From UBA6059 sp964351595 (GTDB taxonomy: Bacteria > Bacteroidota > Bacteroidia > Cytophagales > Cyclobacteriaceae): a stretch of 64,000 bases of DNA. The DNA lies in NCBI GenBank assembly GCA_964351595.1, contig CAYGOT010000006.1, positions 1 through 64,000 of the forward strand. Direction: 5' to 3'. The notes under the pieces are model-generated. The model was not told the origin of the DNA, ran no database searches, and saw only the letters and a list, made by a program, of their open reading frames with translations. A program made the translations under genes and the position numbers. Of this stretch, positions 51,789 to 61,314 are shown in pieces (within the stretch, counting starts at the first letter, position 1; each line of letters begins with the position of its first letter).

Positions 51789-52135
51789 TTAACGGATACC
51801 CTAGCGACGAAACGCTACTTTTTTTGACGGAAAACACCAGGTTGGTGCAATCCGACAGTCGTGAAAAGTTCGTCCTCACTTTTTGTGGAGAACAGGTAGA
51901 GTTGCGAGTATGTGAATTGATTGCCTTTAAGCGAAAAGTCGAACAGATCGATGTTGTGCTTTTGCTCTCAGACAGAACACCCGATATTGAGTTCATTCAT
52001 TTGATTCAATGCGATAGGTTCTTCTTACTTGATATCCGAATGGTTCTTGAGCTGAAGGCACTCATGTCGGGAGCGTTTGCCATGCTAGAGCTCAACAGCA
52101 TCATTCACAAGAGCATTGTTCGTCAACCAGTCTAA
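51773..52135 (+). CDS. Conserved hypothetical protein downstream of the Cys-rich gene
   Basis: This is a 120-residue soluble protein with no signal peptide or membrane segment. It has LVLTFCGEQVELRVCELIAFKRKV-like central strands and ends MLELNSIIHKSIVRQPV. Its start overlaps the 3' end of the small Cys-rich gene by 16 bases, which suggests translational coupling. The even amino-acid mix and this coupling support a real gene, but no function can be assigned. Confidence 0.65.
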   Translation: MPETLINGYPSDETLLFLTENTRLVQSDSREKFVLTFCGEQVELRVCELIAFKRKVEQIDVVLLLSDRTPDIEFIHLIQCDRFFLLDIRMVLELKALMSGAFAMLELNSIIHKSIVRQPV

Positions 52136-52202
52136 GTTAGATCAAGCCTCGCTTACGCTGGACGAGCGTTAAATGACGGGCTAATTCAGAGAGTCACATT
52201 TA

Positions 52203-52219
52203 TTTAGACCTAATCCAAA
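52203..52219. promoter_or_regulatory. Iron-box-like palindrome, copy 2
   Basis: TTTAGACCTAATCCAAA is the same layout as copy 1 with one mismatch in the right arm. It lies 113 bases before the ferritin start codon. Confidence 0.4.
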
Positions 52220-52221
52220 TT

Positions 52222-52303
52222 CGGATTTTATCCGCCCTTTGTTCAACTAATCGCTTTTTTTAGTGGTTTGAAAGCGGATAGGGATATTCAGTAATTTTAT
52301 CCG
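52222..52303. repeat. Repeated CGGAT(A) inverted repeats upstream of ferritin
   Basis: CGGAT-TTT-ATCCG at 52222-52234 is a perfect small hairpin. CGGATA at 52275-52280 has its inverted copy TATCCG at 52298-52303. Four arms of the same sequence within 82 bases suggest either a multi-site operator or alternative hairpins in the leader RNA. Confidence 0.5.
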
Positions 52304-52332
52304 ACAGTTTACAAGCGTTTAAATATTGAGTT

Positions 52333-52863
52333 ATGAAAGATATATTAAGATCCAAAAGTGTCCTGAAACAGGAAATCGTTGATATTATCAACAAGCAAAT
52401 CAAAATGGAAGCGCATTCGTCTGCGGCCTATCTGGCGATGGCGGCCTGGTGTGATAAGGAGGGCTATGACAATAGCTCTGAATTTTTCTTCACACAGTCT
52501 GAAGAGGAGCGTAAGCACCAACTTAAGCTTTTCAGATATTTAGTAGACATGGAATGCGCGGCGATTTCTCCAACAGTTGGTGAGACGCAGCATGAATTCC
52601 CTACACTACGTTCAGTCTTCGAGACAGCTCTGGAGATGGAAATCACGGTGACGGATGCGATTCATGATATCGTAAGGGAATGCAGGAAAGTAGGTGATAT
52701 TGCTACAGAAGAATTCATGCGCTGGTTCGTGAATGAGCAGATCGAGGAGGAGTATGTAGCCAGGAAATGTATAGAGCTATTTGATACACTAGGCGAAGAC
52801 AAAATAGCTCTGGGTATGGTCGAAGAGCGGGTGCTTGGTATAGAGTACAATCCGGAGGGCTAA
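52333..52863 (+). CDS. Ferritin
   Basis: This 176-residue iron-storage protein forms 24-subunit cages in its family. Ferroxidase residues are visible: Glu in HSSAAYLAMAAWCDKEG, FTQSEEERKHQLKLF (Glu and His), and further Glu/Gln in NEQIEEEYVARKC. There is no haem-binding Met of the bacterioferritin type in the expected place. The upstream gap contains an iron-box-like palindrome and repeated CGGATA arms. It converges with the cryptochrome gene, with 21 bases between the coding ends. Confidence 0.95.
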   Translation: MKDILRSKSVLKQEIVDIINKQIKMEAHSSAAYLAMAAWCDKEGYDNSSEFFFTQSEEERKHQLKLFRYLVDMECAAISPTVGETQHEFPTLRSVFETALEMEITVTDAIHDIVRECRKVGDIATEEFMRWFVNEQIEEEYVARKCIELFDTLGEDKIALGMVEERVLGIEYNPEG

Positions 52864-52884
52864 CATCCACAAAGCTCTGGTGGC

Positions 52885-54306
52885 CTACACGAGCCACTTA
52901 GACATGTCGACAATAGATTTATGATAATGGTGTCCAATTTGGACACCATATTTTTTTAACTCATAATCCGGAAGCTCGGCTGGATGATGGATTTTATATC
53001 CGGGGATTTGTGCTAACTCTGGCAGCCATGTCCTCACATATTCTCCCTTTGCATCGTACTTCATTGCCTGACTCATGATATTGAAGTAGCGATTCTCTCG
53101 TGGGTCGTTACCCACGCCAGCCACATACATCCAGTTGCCCCAGTTGCTACAGACATCATAGTCGATAAGCTGAGACTCAAACCACTCAGCCCCCCAGGTC
53201 CAATTGATTTGTAGGTCTTTGATTAAGAAGCTGGCCACATTCTGCCTTCCGCGATTGGACATGAAGCCTGTGGTGAGCAGCTCCTGCATATTGGCATCAA
53301 TGAAGGGCACACCCGTCTGGCCGGTCCGCCAGAGCTCGAAGACTTCTTTGTTATTTTCCATTTCAGGACGTTGACGTTTGATACCTCCGGGGAGGAATAT
53401 CTGCGATCCATACTTTCGCGCGACTAACCTGAAATAATCCCTCCAAATGAGCTCAAAAACAAGCCAATAGGTCGATTGGTTTTTCTTGACCGACTGCTCA
53501 TATTTCCTAACTTCTTCATGGATGTATCGGGGTGACAGGCATCCTAAGGCCAGCCATGGTGAAAACTTAGAGCTGTAGTCCTCACCCAGCAAGCCGTTTC
53601 TGGTGTATTTATAATTCTTAAGTTCGTCTCTTTGCCAGAAATACTGTTGCAGCCTTTCCACACCGTGGCTTTCACCGCCTACCGGAATAATGGCCGCTCT
53701 TGAGTCAGCAGCTACCAAATCGAGACCCAGTTGAGATAGACTGGGAAGACCACCATAGTCGTCTACCATGATCGTTGGTATAATGGTGGGAGATGAGAGT
53801 GCCGGCCTCACCTCACTTTCACGTTCACAGGCTTTTCTGAAGTTGGTAAAGATGTTGGGCAAATTTCCAACAGGCCATGGAATGTCTTCAATGTGATAGA
53901 GGGTAGACTGCCATTCGAGATGGAGCTGAATTTTCGATTTCCAAAGCTCTTTTTCCAAAGCATCTTCTACATCTGTTTCCTCCTGCCCCACCTCTTTCGA
54001 CCCGTAAACCATCTGACAATCATGGTTCACGCATACTTGCGGAATAATTGCTTCTGGCTTTCCCTGAAGGACCAGCAAATTACTACCTAACCCAATCAAG
54101 CTAGCTCTCAGGTCTTCTAGCGCCTCATGGAGGAACTTGGCTCTGAAACTGCCCGTCTTTGGAAAACCCAAATGGCGTTCCTCAAAATGACGCGGATCTA
54201 AACAGTAGATGGGCAATACCTCATCACATTCGTCTATTGCTCTCGAAAGCGCGACTTGATCGTGTAGTCGCAGATCATTTCTAAACCAAACCAACCCTTT
54301 TTTCAT
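52885..54306 (-). CDS. Cryptochrome DASH / photolyase family flavoprotein
   Basis: This 473-residue protein of the photolyase/cryptochrome family binds FAD and usually a pterin antenna and repairs pyrimidine dimers, in DASH members mainly in single-stranded DNA. The N-terminal Rossmann domain starts GLVWFRNDLRLHD. The C-terminal FAD domain has WLALGCLSPRYIHEEV, FELIWRDYFRLVARK, GVPFIDANMQELLTTGFMSNRGRQ and DYDVCSNWGNW. These blocks, notably TYWLVFELIWRDYF and MSNRGRQNVASFL, fit the DASH branch. The start at 54306 is close to the first conserved strand. Confidence 0.92.
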   Translation of the reverse strand: MKKGLVWFRNDLRLHDQVALSRAIDECDEVLPIYCLDPRHFEERHLGFPKTGSFRAKFLHEALEDLRASLIGLGSNLLVLQGKPEAIIPQVCVNHDCQMVYGSKEVGQEETDVEDALEKELWKSKIQLHLEWQSTLYHIEDIPWPVGNLPNIFTNFRKACERESEVRPALSSPTIIPTIMVDDYGGLPSLSQLGLDLVAADSRAAIIPVGGESHGVERLQQYFWQRDELKNYKYTRNGLLGEDYSSKFSPWLALGCLSPRYIHEEVRKYEQSVKKNQSTYWLVFELIWRDYFRLVARKYGSQIFLPGGIKRQRPEMENNKEVFELWRTGQTGVPFIDANMQELLTTGFMSNRGRQNVASFLIKDLQINWTWGAEWFESQLIDYDVCSNWGNWMYVAGVGNDPRENRYFNIMSQAMKYDAKGEYVRTWLPELAQIPGYKIHHPAELPDYELKKYGVQIGHHYHKSIVDMSKWLV

Positions 54307-54486
54307 ATCGATATAACAGGGTGTGGATTTTAAAGGTTTGAGAAAGATATTCAGAACGGATACCTATAAACTTCATAGGATTGGTTGGATGAGTTTTGCT
54401 AATGAGAACCGCTCAGCATCAGCCTTGGTATATCTTTCGAATCAGACCAATAAAAGGTCTAAGTAGATTCTTGAACGGAAAATAAG

Positions 54487-54906
54487 TTACTCGCCCCAGG
54501 CCGTGATCACTATACTCCTTGAACCGCCATAGTCGCGATGCTCACAGAGATAGATGCCCTGCCATGTGCCCAGGTTAAGTCGCCCATCAGTGATTGGAAT
54601 GGTCACCGACGATCCCAGTAAGCTGGATTTGATATGCGCCGGCATATCATCAGGCCCTTCATAAGTATGCTTATAGTAGGGCTGGTTTTCCTTTACCATT
54701 TCATTGAAGTGTGCCTCAAAATCCTGCCTGACTGTAGGGTCCGCATTTTCATTGATGGTCAGTGAGGCGGAAGTATGCTTGATGAAGACATGCAACATGC
54801 CGACCCGCAGCTCTTTTATTTCCGGTAGGGCCAGCTCTATTTCACGGGTGATCAACTGAAAACCACGCCGGGCAGCAGGCAATCTGATTTCTTTTTGAAA
54901 ATGCAT
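54487..54906 (-). CDS. YjbQ/UPF0047 family protein (secondary thiamine-phosphate synthase type)
   Basis: This 139-residue protein has the YjbQ motifs HVFIKHTSASLTINENAD near residue 45 and the conserved end LNLGTWQGIYLCEHRDYGGSR. Members of the family have a weak thiamine-phosphate synthase activity; the true role is unclear. Its ATG directly follows the stop of the beta-helix lipoprotein gene without a spacer base, so the two are cotranscribed. Confidence 0.92.
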   Translation of the reverse strand: MHFQKEIRLPAARRGFQLITREIELALPEIKELRVGMLHVFIKHTSASLTINENADPTVRQDFEAHFNEMVKENQPYYKHTYEGPDDMPAHIKSSLLGSSVTIPITDGRLNLGTWQGIYLCEHRDYGGSRSIVITAWGE

Positions 54907-56307
54907 CTATGGCTCGTTTGGTACCCACTCATATGCCCCGATATCCGGCAGACTGTCGCGTTCATTGGCGAGCAAATCAATCTGAATATCTGAAGGCAAT
55001 GCACCATCCTGAGCATTCGCTAATGAGTCCAGTCGATAGTCACGACTGAGTTCTGCTACAAAGCCCGGAAAGTTTGGCTCCTGACTCAGAATGTTGCCAT
55101 TCACATCAAATGCCGCATTGGTCGACCTGAGGATGTTGTTGGTAAGGTTGAATGAGAGTACTTGTCCTCCATCATTTCCTAAGAACAATTCTTCTCGCTC
55201 ACTTCCCCAAATGATCGAGTTTTCTATTTTAACAGCAAGAGGAGCGACCAAAAACTCACCGTCATCTAACGGGAAGTTATCCGCAAACTGCACTGAGGCG
55301 TCTTCCCTAAATAGCGAGGAGGGAAAGTTGGTGAAAGTGCAGTGCTCGTACTGGTAGTTCCCGCCTGCGAAGTTGCCAACGAGATAGCTACCGCAATTGT
55401 GAATGAGCGTGTTTTTGGCGGAAACGTCTGAGGTAAATGCAAGAATTCCAGCTACTGACATGTTTTGAATAATGGTGTTTTCGATGACCAGGTCGAACTC
55501 AAAGTCATCATCGGGCGAGCCTACGCGGAGGCCATAAGTGCCATTGCGGATCACAGCATGCCGCACCCTGTTTCCCTTACTCCCCTCCAGAATATAAATA
55601 CCATCCCACTGACCAGGAGCATCAGCAAAATCTTCATCAAATCGTGTGTTGCTAAAGATGATAGGCTCCTCAGGACTACCTATTGCCGTCAATGATCCTT
55701 GAACGTATAAACCTGCTAGCGGCTCAAATAGCACAGTGGTTCCAGGAGCGATGTTCAAATTGACCAATGAGTCAACTAACACGATATCGGTGATTACATA
55801 GGGCTTTCCAGCGGTCCATGTGGTATTCTCCTCAATAATCGTCGCGTTCAGAAAATTAGCGTCTTGCCCCCAGGCGATCACTTTGATGTCTTTGGAGCGG
55901 CTATTGTAATCAACAACGATTGAGTCTTTGACGATGTAGGGGTTTGATTCGTCTCGTTGGTCAATGGTCGCTTCCACCAGCACTAACAAGCTATCCCCAC
56001 CGAGCAATTGCAAATCTTGAAAACTGTCGTCTTGCTCTCCATTTACTGTGAGAAGAAAGGGGCTATTGGCAGTAGCCAACCCAAGACGATGGATGATCAC
56101 GGCATTTTCGCTTGGGTTAAATAACCTGACCCGACGAGTGATGCTCTGTACCTCCGTCAGTATGGTGTCAAACTTTATGGTATCGATGGAAAAGGAGATT
56201 TCGATTCTAGGATCAGTAGAGATGACTTCATCATTGGGCGTGCAGCTGAAGAGCCCAGTTATACTTAGCATTAAGATGACTAAAATACTTTGGACTAGTT
56301 CGCGCAA
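54907..56307 (-). CDS. Parallel beta-helix lipoprotein
   Basis: This is a 466-residue lipoprotein with lipobox LFSC (Cys22). After an N-terminal beta domain, the region from about residue 190 to 400 has the repeating short strands of a right-handed beta-helix (NRVRHAVIRNGTYGLRVG, VIENTIIQNMSVAGILAFTS, AKNTLIHNCGSYLVGN). The C-terminal SLPDIGAYEW is the usual end of choice-of-anchor beta-helix proteins. The start codon is TTG at 56307; an in-frame stop lies four codons before it and no ATG allows a full signal peptide. Function unknown; cell-surface polysaccharide or adhesin roles are possible. Confidence 0.78.
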   Translation of the reverse strand: MRELVQSILVILMLSITGLFSCTPNDEVISTDPRIEISFSIDTIKFDTILTEVQSITRRVRLFNPSENAVIIHRLGLATANSPFLLTVNGEQDDSFQDLQLLGGDSLLVLVEATIDQRDESNPYIVKDSIVVDYNSRSKDIKVIAWGQDANFLNATIIEENTTWTAGKPYVITDIVLVDSLVNLNIAPGTTVLFEPLAGLYVQGSLTAIGSPEEPIIFSNTRFDEDFADAPGQWDGIYILEGSKGNRVRHAVIRNGTYGLRVGSPDDDFEFDLVIENTIIQNMSVAGILAFTSDVSAKNTLIHNCGSYLVGNFAGGNYQYEHCTFTNFPSSLFREDASVQFADNFPLDDGEFLVAPLAVKIENSIIWGSEREELFLGNDGGQVLSFNLTNNILRSTNAAFDVNGNILSQEPNFPGFVAELSRDYRLDSLANAQDGALPSDIQIDLLANERDSLPDIGAYEWVPNEP

Positions 56308-56387
56308 GATGAGACCGAGTTATGTGACTTTAACAGCATCGCTGATTGCCCTGCTTTGATAGAATTAACGAATTGACAATCGCTAGA

Positions 56388-57461
56388 TTACTCTGCAGCA
56401 CCATCTTTCATCTTCTCCGCATTCTCCGCAATCCTGAGCTGCTCTACAAAGTCGCCGATTTCTCCATCCATGACATTCCCCAGGTTGTAAACGGTATATC
56501 CGATGCGGTGATCTGTCACTCTCCCTTGAGGATAATTGTAAGTTCTGATCTTATCGGATCTGTCTCCACTTCCTACCATTGACTTTCTCTGCCCGGCGAT
56601 GGCGTCATTGTGCTTTTTGAGCTCTATCTCGTAGAGTCTAGACCTCAAAACTTTGAGTGCCTGATCGTAGTTGGCGTGTTGAGAGCGCCCATCCTGACAC
56701 TCGACGACAAGGCCAGATGGGTTGTGCGTCAATCGTACCGCTGATTCTGTCTTATTGATGTGCTGCCCACCAGCACCCGATGCACGGAACGTATCCTTCC
56801 GTATATCGCCCATATTGAGCTCGACATCTACTTCTTCAGCTTCCGGTAGGACGGCCACCGTAGCAGCGGAGGTATGAACGCGTCCTTGAGACTCAGTGGC
56901 AGGCACGCGTTGTACGCGGTGGACACCCGACTCAAACTTGAGCTTGGCAAAAACATCTTCTCCTTCTATTCCGGTGACTATTTCCTTGTAACCACCCGCA
57001 GTTCCCTCGGTGAGATTCATCATCGACATCTTCCAGCCCTGGCTCTCTGCAAACTGCATGTACATCCTATAGAGGTCACCGGCGAAAATGGCGGCTTCAT
57101 CCCCGCCCGTACCTGCGCGGATCTCCAGAATTACGTTTTTGCTATCATTCGGATCCTTTGGGATGAGCATCTGCTTCAGCTCATCTTCCAAGACCTCCTC
57201 CTGAGGGACGAGTTCTTCAAGCTCCATTTTGGCCATTTCCCGAAACTCAGGATCCTTTTCTTTATCTAAAATCTGCTTGGCATTAGTGATATTTTCTCTA
57301 ATGAGTTGATACTCATCGTACTTTTTGACCACCTTCTCCAGGTCTTTATACTCTTTGTTGAGCTGCCCGTACTTTTTCATATCAGACATAGCATCAGGCT
57401 GCACTATCAGTTGACTCACCTCCTCAAACCGATGCTTTATCTGTTCCAGCTTCTCAATCAT
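56388..57461 (-). CDS. prfA: Peptide chain release factor 1
   Basis: RF1 ends translation at UAA and UAG codons. I take the ATG at 57461 (MIEKLEQIKHRF), giving the usual length of 357 residues; a longer frame to 57572 adds unrelated residues. The peptide anticodon region and the catalytic GAGGQHINKT motif near residue 230 are present, and the C-terminal RVTDHRIGYTVYNL block is normal. It diverges from the DUF3365 lipoprotein gene. Confidence 0.97.
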   Translation of the reverse strand: MIEKLEQIKHRFEEVSQLIVQPDAMSDMKKYGQLNKEYKDLEKVVKKYDEYQLIRENITNAKQILDKEKDPEFREMAKMELEELVPQEEVLEDELKQMLIPKDPNDSKNVILEIRAGTGGDEAAIFAGDLYRMYMQFAESQGWKMSMMNLTEGTAGGYKEIVTGIEGEDVFAKLKFESGVHRVQRVPATESQGRVHTSAATVAVLPEAEEVDVELNMGDIRKDTFRASGAGGQHINKTESAVRLTHNPSGLVVECQDGRSQHANYDQALKVLRSRLYEIELKKHNDAIAGQRKSMVGSGDRSDKIRTYNYPQGRVTDHRIGYTVYNLGNVMDGEIGDFVEQLRIAENAEKMKDGAAE

Positions 57462-57534
57462 ATTCGATAAATTAGGTTGGCAAAAATAGTAAATGCCGAA
57501 ATCAAATCTGCCCAACCTTTGTTCTTTAGAAGAT

Positions 57535-58203
57535 ATGAAAGCGCACATCCAACTATCCTTCCTGTTCATCATTGCGGTAGCCCTAATCTCCTCATGTGAT
57601 ACAAAGAACCTGGATGCGAATCAGCGTGCGGAGGTGAAAAAAGAGATGGATAATCGCGAGTTGCGCAAACTGGCCGATGTGGACATCCTTAATGCCGGAC
57701 AATCGCAGGCGGCCATGATTGCGGATACGGCTCAGAAGCTCCTGGGTCAAACCTTGATGAAGACGATCCAGCAGGCAGGCGTTCCCGCCGCAGTTGCTTA
57801 CTGCAATGTAGTGGCATATCCATTAGTTGATTCCCTATCTAAGGTCTACAATGCCTCTATCAAAAGAGCCTCCTTAAACACCCGCAATCCTAAAGACCAA
57901 CCGGAACCCTGGGAAGCGGAGATGCTAGAGGCCTACCAATTTGGAGTAGACAATGATCAGTCCCTATCGGAAAATGCCCAGCTTGATGATGATCGTAAAT
58001 ACGTCCTCTATACCAAACCGATAGCCATCACTAATGGAATGTGTCTCAACTGCCATGGCACGGAAAATCAGGTCTTACCTGAAACACGGTCACTTTTGGA
58101 GCAGCTTTATCCTACTGATAATGCGCTTGGTCATAAAATGGGAGACCTTAGAGGTATGTGGAGCATCAAGATTCCTGTTGAGGAGATTGTCAAGAAGATG
58201 TAG
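57535..58203 (+). CDS. DUF3365 (Tll0287-like) haem lipoprotein
   Basis: This is a 222-residue lipoprotein. I take the ATG at 57535, which gives a signal peptide with lipobox ISSC (Cys21); the frame is open further upstream but that would bury the signal. The mature domain holds one c-type haem motif, CLNCHG near residue 168, in the DUF3365/Tll0287-type fold with RASLNTRNPKDQPEPWE before it. Such proteins act as periplasmic redox or gas sensors when fused to kinases; this one stands alone. It is divergent from prfA. Confidence 0.82.
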   Translation: MKAHIQLSFLFIIAVALISSCDTKNLDANQRAEVKKEMDNRELRKLADVDILNAGQSQAAMIADTAQKLLGQTLMKTIQQAGVPAAVAYCNVVAYPLVDSLSKVYNASIKRASLNTRNPKDQPEPWEAEMLEAYQFGVDNDQSLSENAQLDDDRKYVLYTKPIAITNGMCLNCHGTENQVLPETRSLLEQLYPTDNALGHKMGDLRGMWSIKIPVEEIVKKM

Positions 58204-58304
58204 CATCAAGCCATGGCCTTTATTGGTTGATACTATCTTCAAAGACGTTCGGATTAACCAATACCTGGGATTAATCCTCCACTGATTTTTCTACCTTTAC
58301 TAGC

Positions 58305-61106
58305 ATGAGCAAACCCGACAAAAAACTGTTTTTGCTAGATGCATTGGCATTGATTTACAGAGCCCATTTCGCCTTTAGCAAGAACCCTCGTATCACTTCC
58401 AAAGGTATGAATACAAGTGCCGTATTCGGTTTTACCAACTCGCTGTTGGAGATCTTATCGAAGGAAAAGCCAACCCACATTGCGGTAGCGTTCGATACTC
58501 ACGCTCCGACTTTTCGACATGAGGAGTACCCTGAGTATAAGGCGCAGCGAGAGGCCCAGCCGGAGGACATAAGGATAGCCATCCCTATCATCAAAGACAT
58601 GCTCAAGGGCTTTAACATTCCAGCGCTTGAGCTGGATGGCTTTGAGGCAGATGATATCATCGGTACGTTTGCTAAGCAAGCCTCTCAAAAGGGTTTTGAG
58701 GTATTCATGATGACACCAGATAAGGATTATGCGCAGCTTGTAGAGGATCATATTTACCTGTACAAACCGGCCTATATGGGCAATGCTGTGGATGTCCTGG
58801 GTATACCGGAGGTGCTGGCCAAGTTTGACATAGAAAATGTTGATCAGGTGCGCGATATACTGGGTCTACAAGGGGATGCCGTTGATAATATTCCAGGGAT
58901 TCCGGGCGTAGGGGCAAAAACGGCAGTGAAGCTGCTCAAAGAATTTGGCTCAGTTGAGAATATTGTGGCTAACTCGGATAAGCTCAAAGGCGCGCTTCAA
59001 AAGAAGGTAATTGAGTTTGGTGAACAGGGTGTGTTCTCTAAGAAGCTGGCAACCATTGTCACTGATGTGCCTATACAATTTGTTGAGGACGAACTTGTTT
59101 GTTCTGCTCCTGATGAGACCATTCTCAGACCCATTTTTGATGAGTTGGAGTTCCGCACGATGGCGAACCGCGTCTTTCAGCAGGAAGTGGCCGGAGCGAC
59201 GACCAAGTCAAAAAAAGCGGATATTAACCAACTGGGCTTATTTGGCGGAGGCGCTGCGGACGAAGAAGAGCCGGCCATGGCAATCGCCGAGATCAAATCT
59301 CTGGAGAACACCAAGCATGACTATCATCTGGTAGATACCAAGGATAAGCGTACCAAATTGATTGCCGCGCTAGTGCAACAGAAGGAATACTGCTTTGATA
59401 CAGAAACGACGGGGCTCGAAGTAGTGGAAGCAAAGCTGGTGGGGATGGCTTTTTCCTACAAGGTCGGAGAAGCCTGGTACGTGCCGACACCTGTAGATGA
59501 TGCTGAGGCCAGGGCCATCGCTCAGGAATTCAAATCAGTTTTGGAAAACACTGAGGTGATAATCATTGGGCAGAACCTAAAGTATGATATTCAGATCATG
59601 CGCAACTATGATATCCACATCAGCGGAAAAATCTTCGATACCATGTTGGCGCATTATCTGATCGACCCGGAGACGCCTCATAAAATGGATGTGCTGGCGG
59701 AGAATTATTTGGGGTACCGACCTGTACCTATAGAAGAGCTCATCGGAAAGAAGGGTGTGAAGCAGGGTAACATGCGGGACGTGGAGGTCGAGAAAGTCGT
59801 GGCGTACGCAGGAGAGGATGCAGACATCACACTTCAACTTAAGTACAAACTCGAAGCAGAAATCAAAGAGCGAAAGCTGGAAAAGCTACTTCATGAGGTG
59901 GAGGAGCCATTGTCATTCGTGCTGGCAGATATGGAGTACACCGGCGTAAGTATCAATGAAGAGGCCCTATCGGAAATGTCCAAGGAGCTGAATGAGCTGG
60001 CTGCCAGTGCGCAGGAGGAGATTTATAAAGTAGCTGGCACGGAATTCAACATTGCCTCCCCGAAGCAGCTGGGTGAAGTGCTTTTTGATAAAATGAAATT
60101 GGTCGACAAACCGAAAAAGACCAAAACGGGGCAATATGCCACTGGGGAGGATATCCTGAGCAAGCTGGCCAACGAGCATGAGATTGCGGCGAAGATTCTC
60201 GAATTCCGGGAATATCAGAAGCTCAAATCGACTTATGTAGATGCTCTGCCGAAGCTGGTGAGCCCTGTGGATAATCGAATCCATACCGACTACCGGCAGG
60301 CGGTAGCGGCCACCGGCAGACTGAGTTCCAATAACCCTAACCTGCAGAATATTCCGATCAGGACTGCAAAAGGCCGTGAGATCAGGAAGGCGTTTATTCC
60401 GGTATCGGATGAGTATGTGATGATGTCCGCGGATTATTCTCAGATCGAGCTGCGTATCATGGCGGCTTTCTCTAAAGATGAGAGCATGATAGCCGCCTTC
60501 AAGGAGGGCCGGGATATTCACGCAACCACCGCGTCCAAGGTGTTTAAGGTACCGATTGATGAAGTCGAACCGGGCATGCGCCGCAAAGCGAAGGAAGTCA
60601 ACTTTGGTATTATCTATGGAATTTCGGCTTTTGGGCTATCGCAAAACCTGAGTATCTCTCGTGGTGAAGCTCAGGATATCATCACGGCCTATTTCGAAGA
60701 GTTCCCGGCGGTGAAGACCTATATGGACAACTGCAAAGAGGAAGCAAGAAAGAATGAGTACGTAGAGACCATTCTCGGTAGAAGGAGATACCTGCGGGAC
60801 ATCAACTCCCGCAACCAGACGGTGCGTGGGTTCGCAGAGCGAAATGCTGTAAATGCGCCCATCCAGGGCAGTGCGGCGGACATGATCAAAGTGGCCATGA
60901 TCAACATCCACCGATGGATGAAGGCAGAGAAATTAAAATCACGAATGATCATGCAGGTGCATGATGAATTGGTCTTTGAAGCACATAAAGACGAGCTCGA
61001 CCTACTCAAAACTAAGGTCGAGCATCTGATGAAGCATGCTATGGAGCTGGATGTGCCTATGGATGTGGGCATGGGTGAAGGTGAGAATTGGCTGGAGGCC
61101 CATTAA
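58305..61106 (+). CDS. polA: DNA polymerase I
   Basis: This 933-residue DNA repair and Okazaki-fragment-processing polymerase has all three domains. The 5' nuclease (about 1-295) has FEADDIIGT and GVGAKTA. The 3'-5' exonuclease (about 340-510) carries the acidic DTET motif at Asp365/Glu367, so proofreading is probably intact. The polymerase has motif A DYSQIELR at Asp710, the O-helix RRKAKEVNFGIIYG and motif C HDELVFE at Asp887. A short insert of low complexity lies between the first two domains. Confidence 0.98.
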   Translation: MSKPDKKLFLLDALALIYRAHFAFSKNPRITSKGMNTSAVFGFTNSLLEILSKEKPTHIAVAFDTHAPTFRHEEYPEYKAQREAQPEDIRIAIPIIKDMLKGFNIPALELDGFEADDIIGTFAKQASQKGFEVFMMTPDKDYAQLVEDHIYLYKPAYMGNAVDVLGIPEVLAKFDIENVDQVRDILGLQGDAVDNIPGIPGVGAKTAVKLLKEFGSVENIVANSDKLKGALQKKVIEFGEQGVFSKKLATIVTDVPIQFVEDELVCSAPDETILRPIFDELEFRTMANRVFQQEVAGATTKSKKADINQLGLFGGGAADEEEPAMAIAEIKSLENTKHDYHLVDTKDKRTKLIAALVQQKEYCFDTETTGLEVVEAKLVGMAFSYKVGEAWYVPTPVDDAEARAIAQEFKSVLENTEVIIIGQNLKYDIQIMRNYDIHISGKIFDTMLAHYLIDPETPHKMDVLAENYLGYRPVPIEELIGKKGVKQGNMRDVEVEKVVAYAGEDADITLQLKYKLEAEIKERKLEKLLHEVEEPLSFVLADMEYTGVSINEEALSEMSKELNELAASAQEEIYKVAGTEFNIASPKQLGEVLFDKMKLVDKPKKTKTGQYATGEDILSKLANEHEIAAKILEFREYQKLKSTYVDALPKLVSPVDNRIHTDYRQAVAATGRLSSNNPNLQNIPIRTAKGREIRKAFIPVSDEYVMMSADYSQIELRIMAAFSKDESMIAAFKEGRDIHATTASKVFKVPIDEVEPGMRRKAKEVNFGIIYGISAFGLSQNLSISRGEAQDIITAYFEEFPAVKTYMDNCKEEARKNEYVETILGRRRYLRDINSRNQTVRGFAERNAVNAPIQGSAADMIKVAMINIHRWMKAEKLKSRMIMQVHDELVFEAHKDELDLLKTKVEHLMKHAMELDVPMDVGMGEGENWLEAH

Positions 61107-61285
61107 GCTGTTCGTTGGTCAATGGAGATTAGTAGTTTGACTTGGAATCTGATAGATTAGCGCAACACCATTCGCTTGTGACTTTGCTCATCTGGCAAAT
61201 CCAGTTCGGGCTTGCATGAAGGGACAATTTGATAAAGTCCGACCTTAAACATCAATCCGATTATTGGCATCTTGTTTCTTAAAAT

Positions 61286-61299
61286 TGTTAAATTTAACA
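61286..61299. promoter_or_regulatory. Palindrome upstream of the AbiE-type pair
   Basis: TGTTAAATTTAACA is a perfect 14-bp palindrome ending 15 bases before the antitoxin start. AbiEi antitoxins repress their own promoter by binding inverted repeats, so this is a candidate operator. Confidence 0.5.
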
Positions 61300-61314
61300 G
61301 AAAAATGAAACAGA

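Noticed and set aside
52715..52897. Minus-strand frame overlapping the end of ferritin
   Set aside because: It is a shadow of the ferritin coding sequence and runs into the converging cryptochrome gene end.
59967..60521. Minus-strand 184-codon frame inside polA
   Set aside because: polA motifs are complete on the plus strand; the antisense frame shows no family features.
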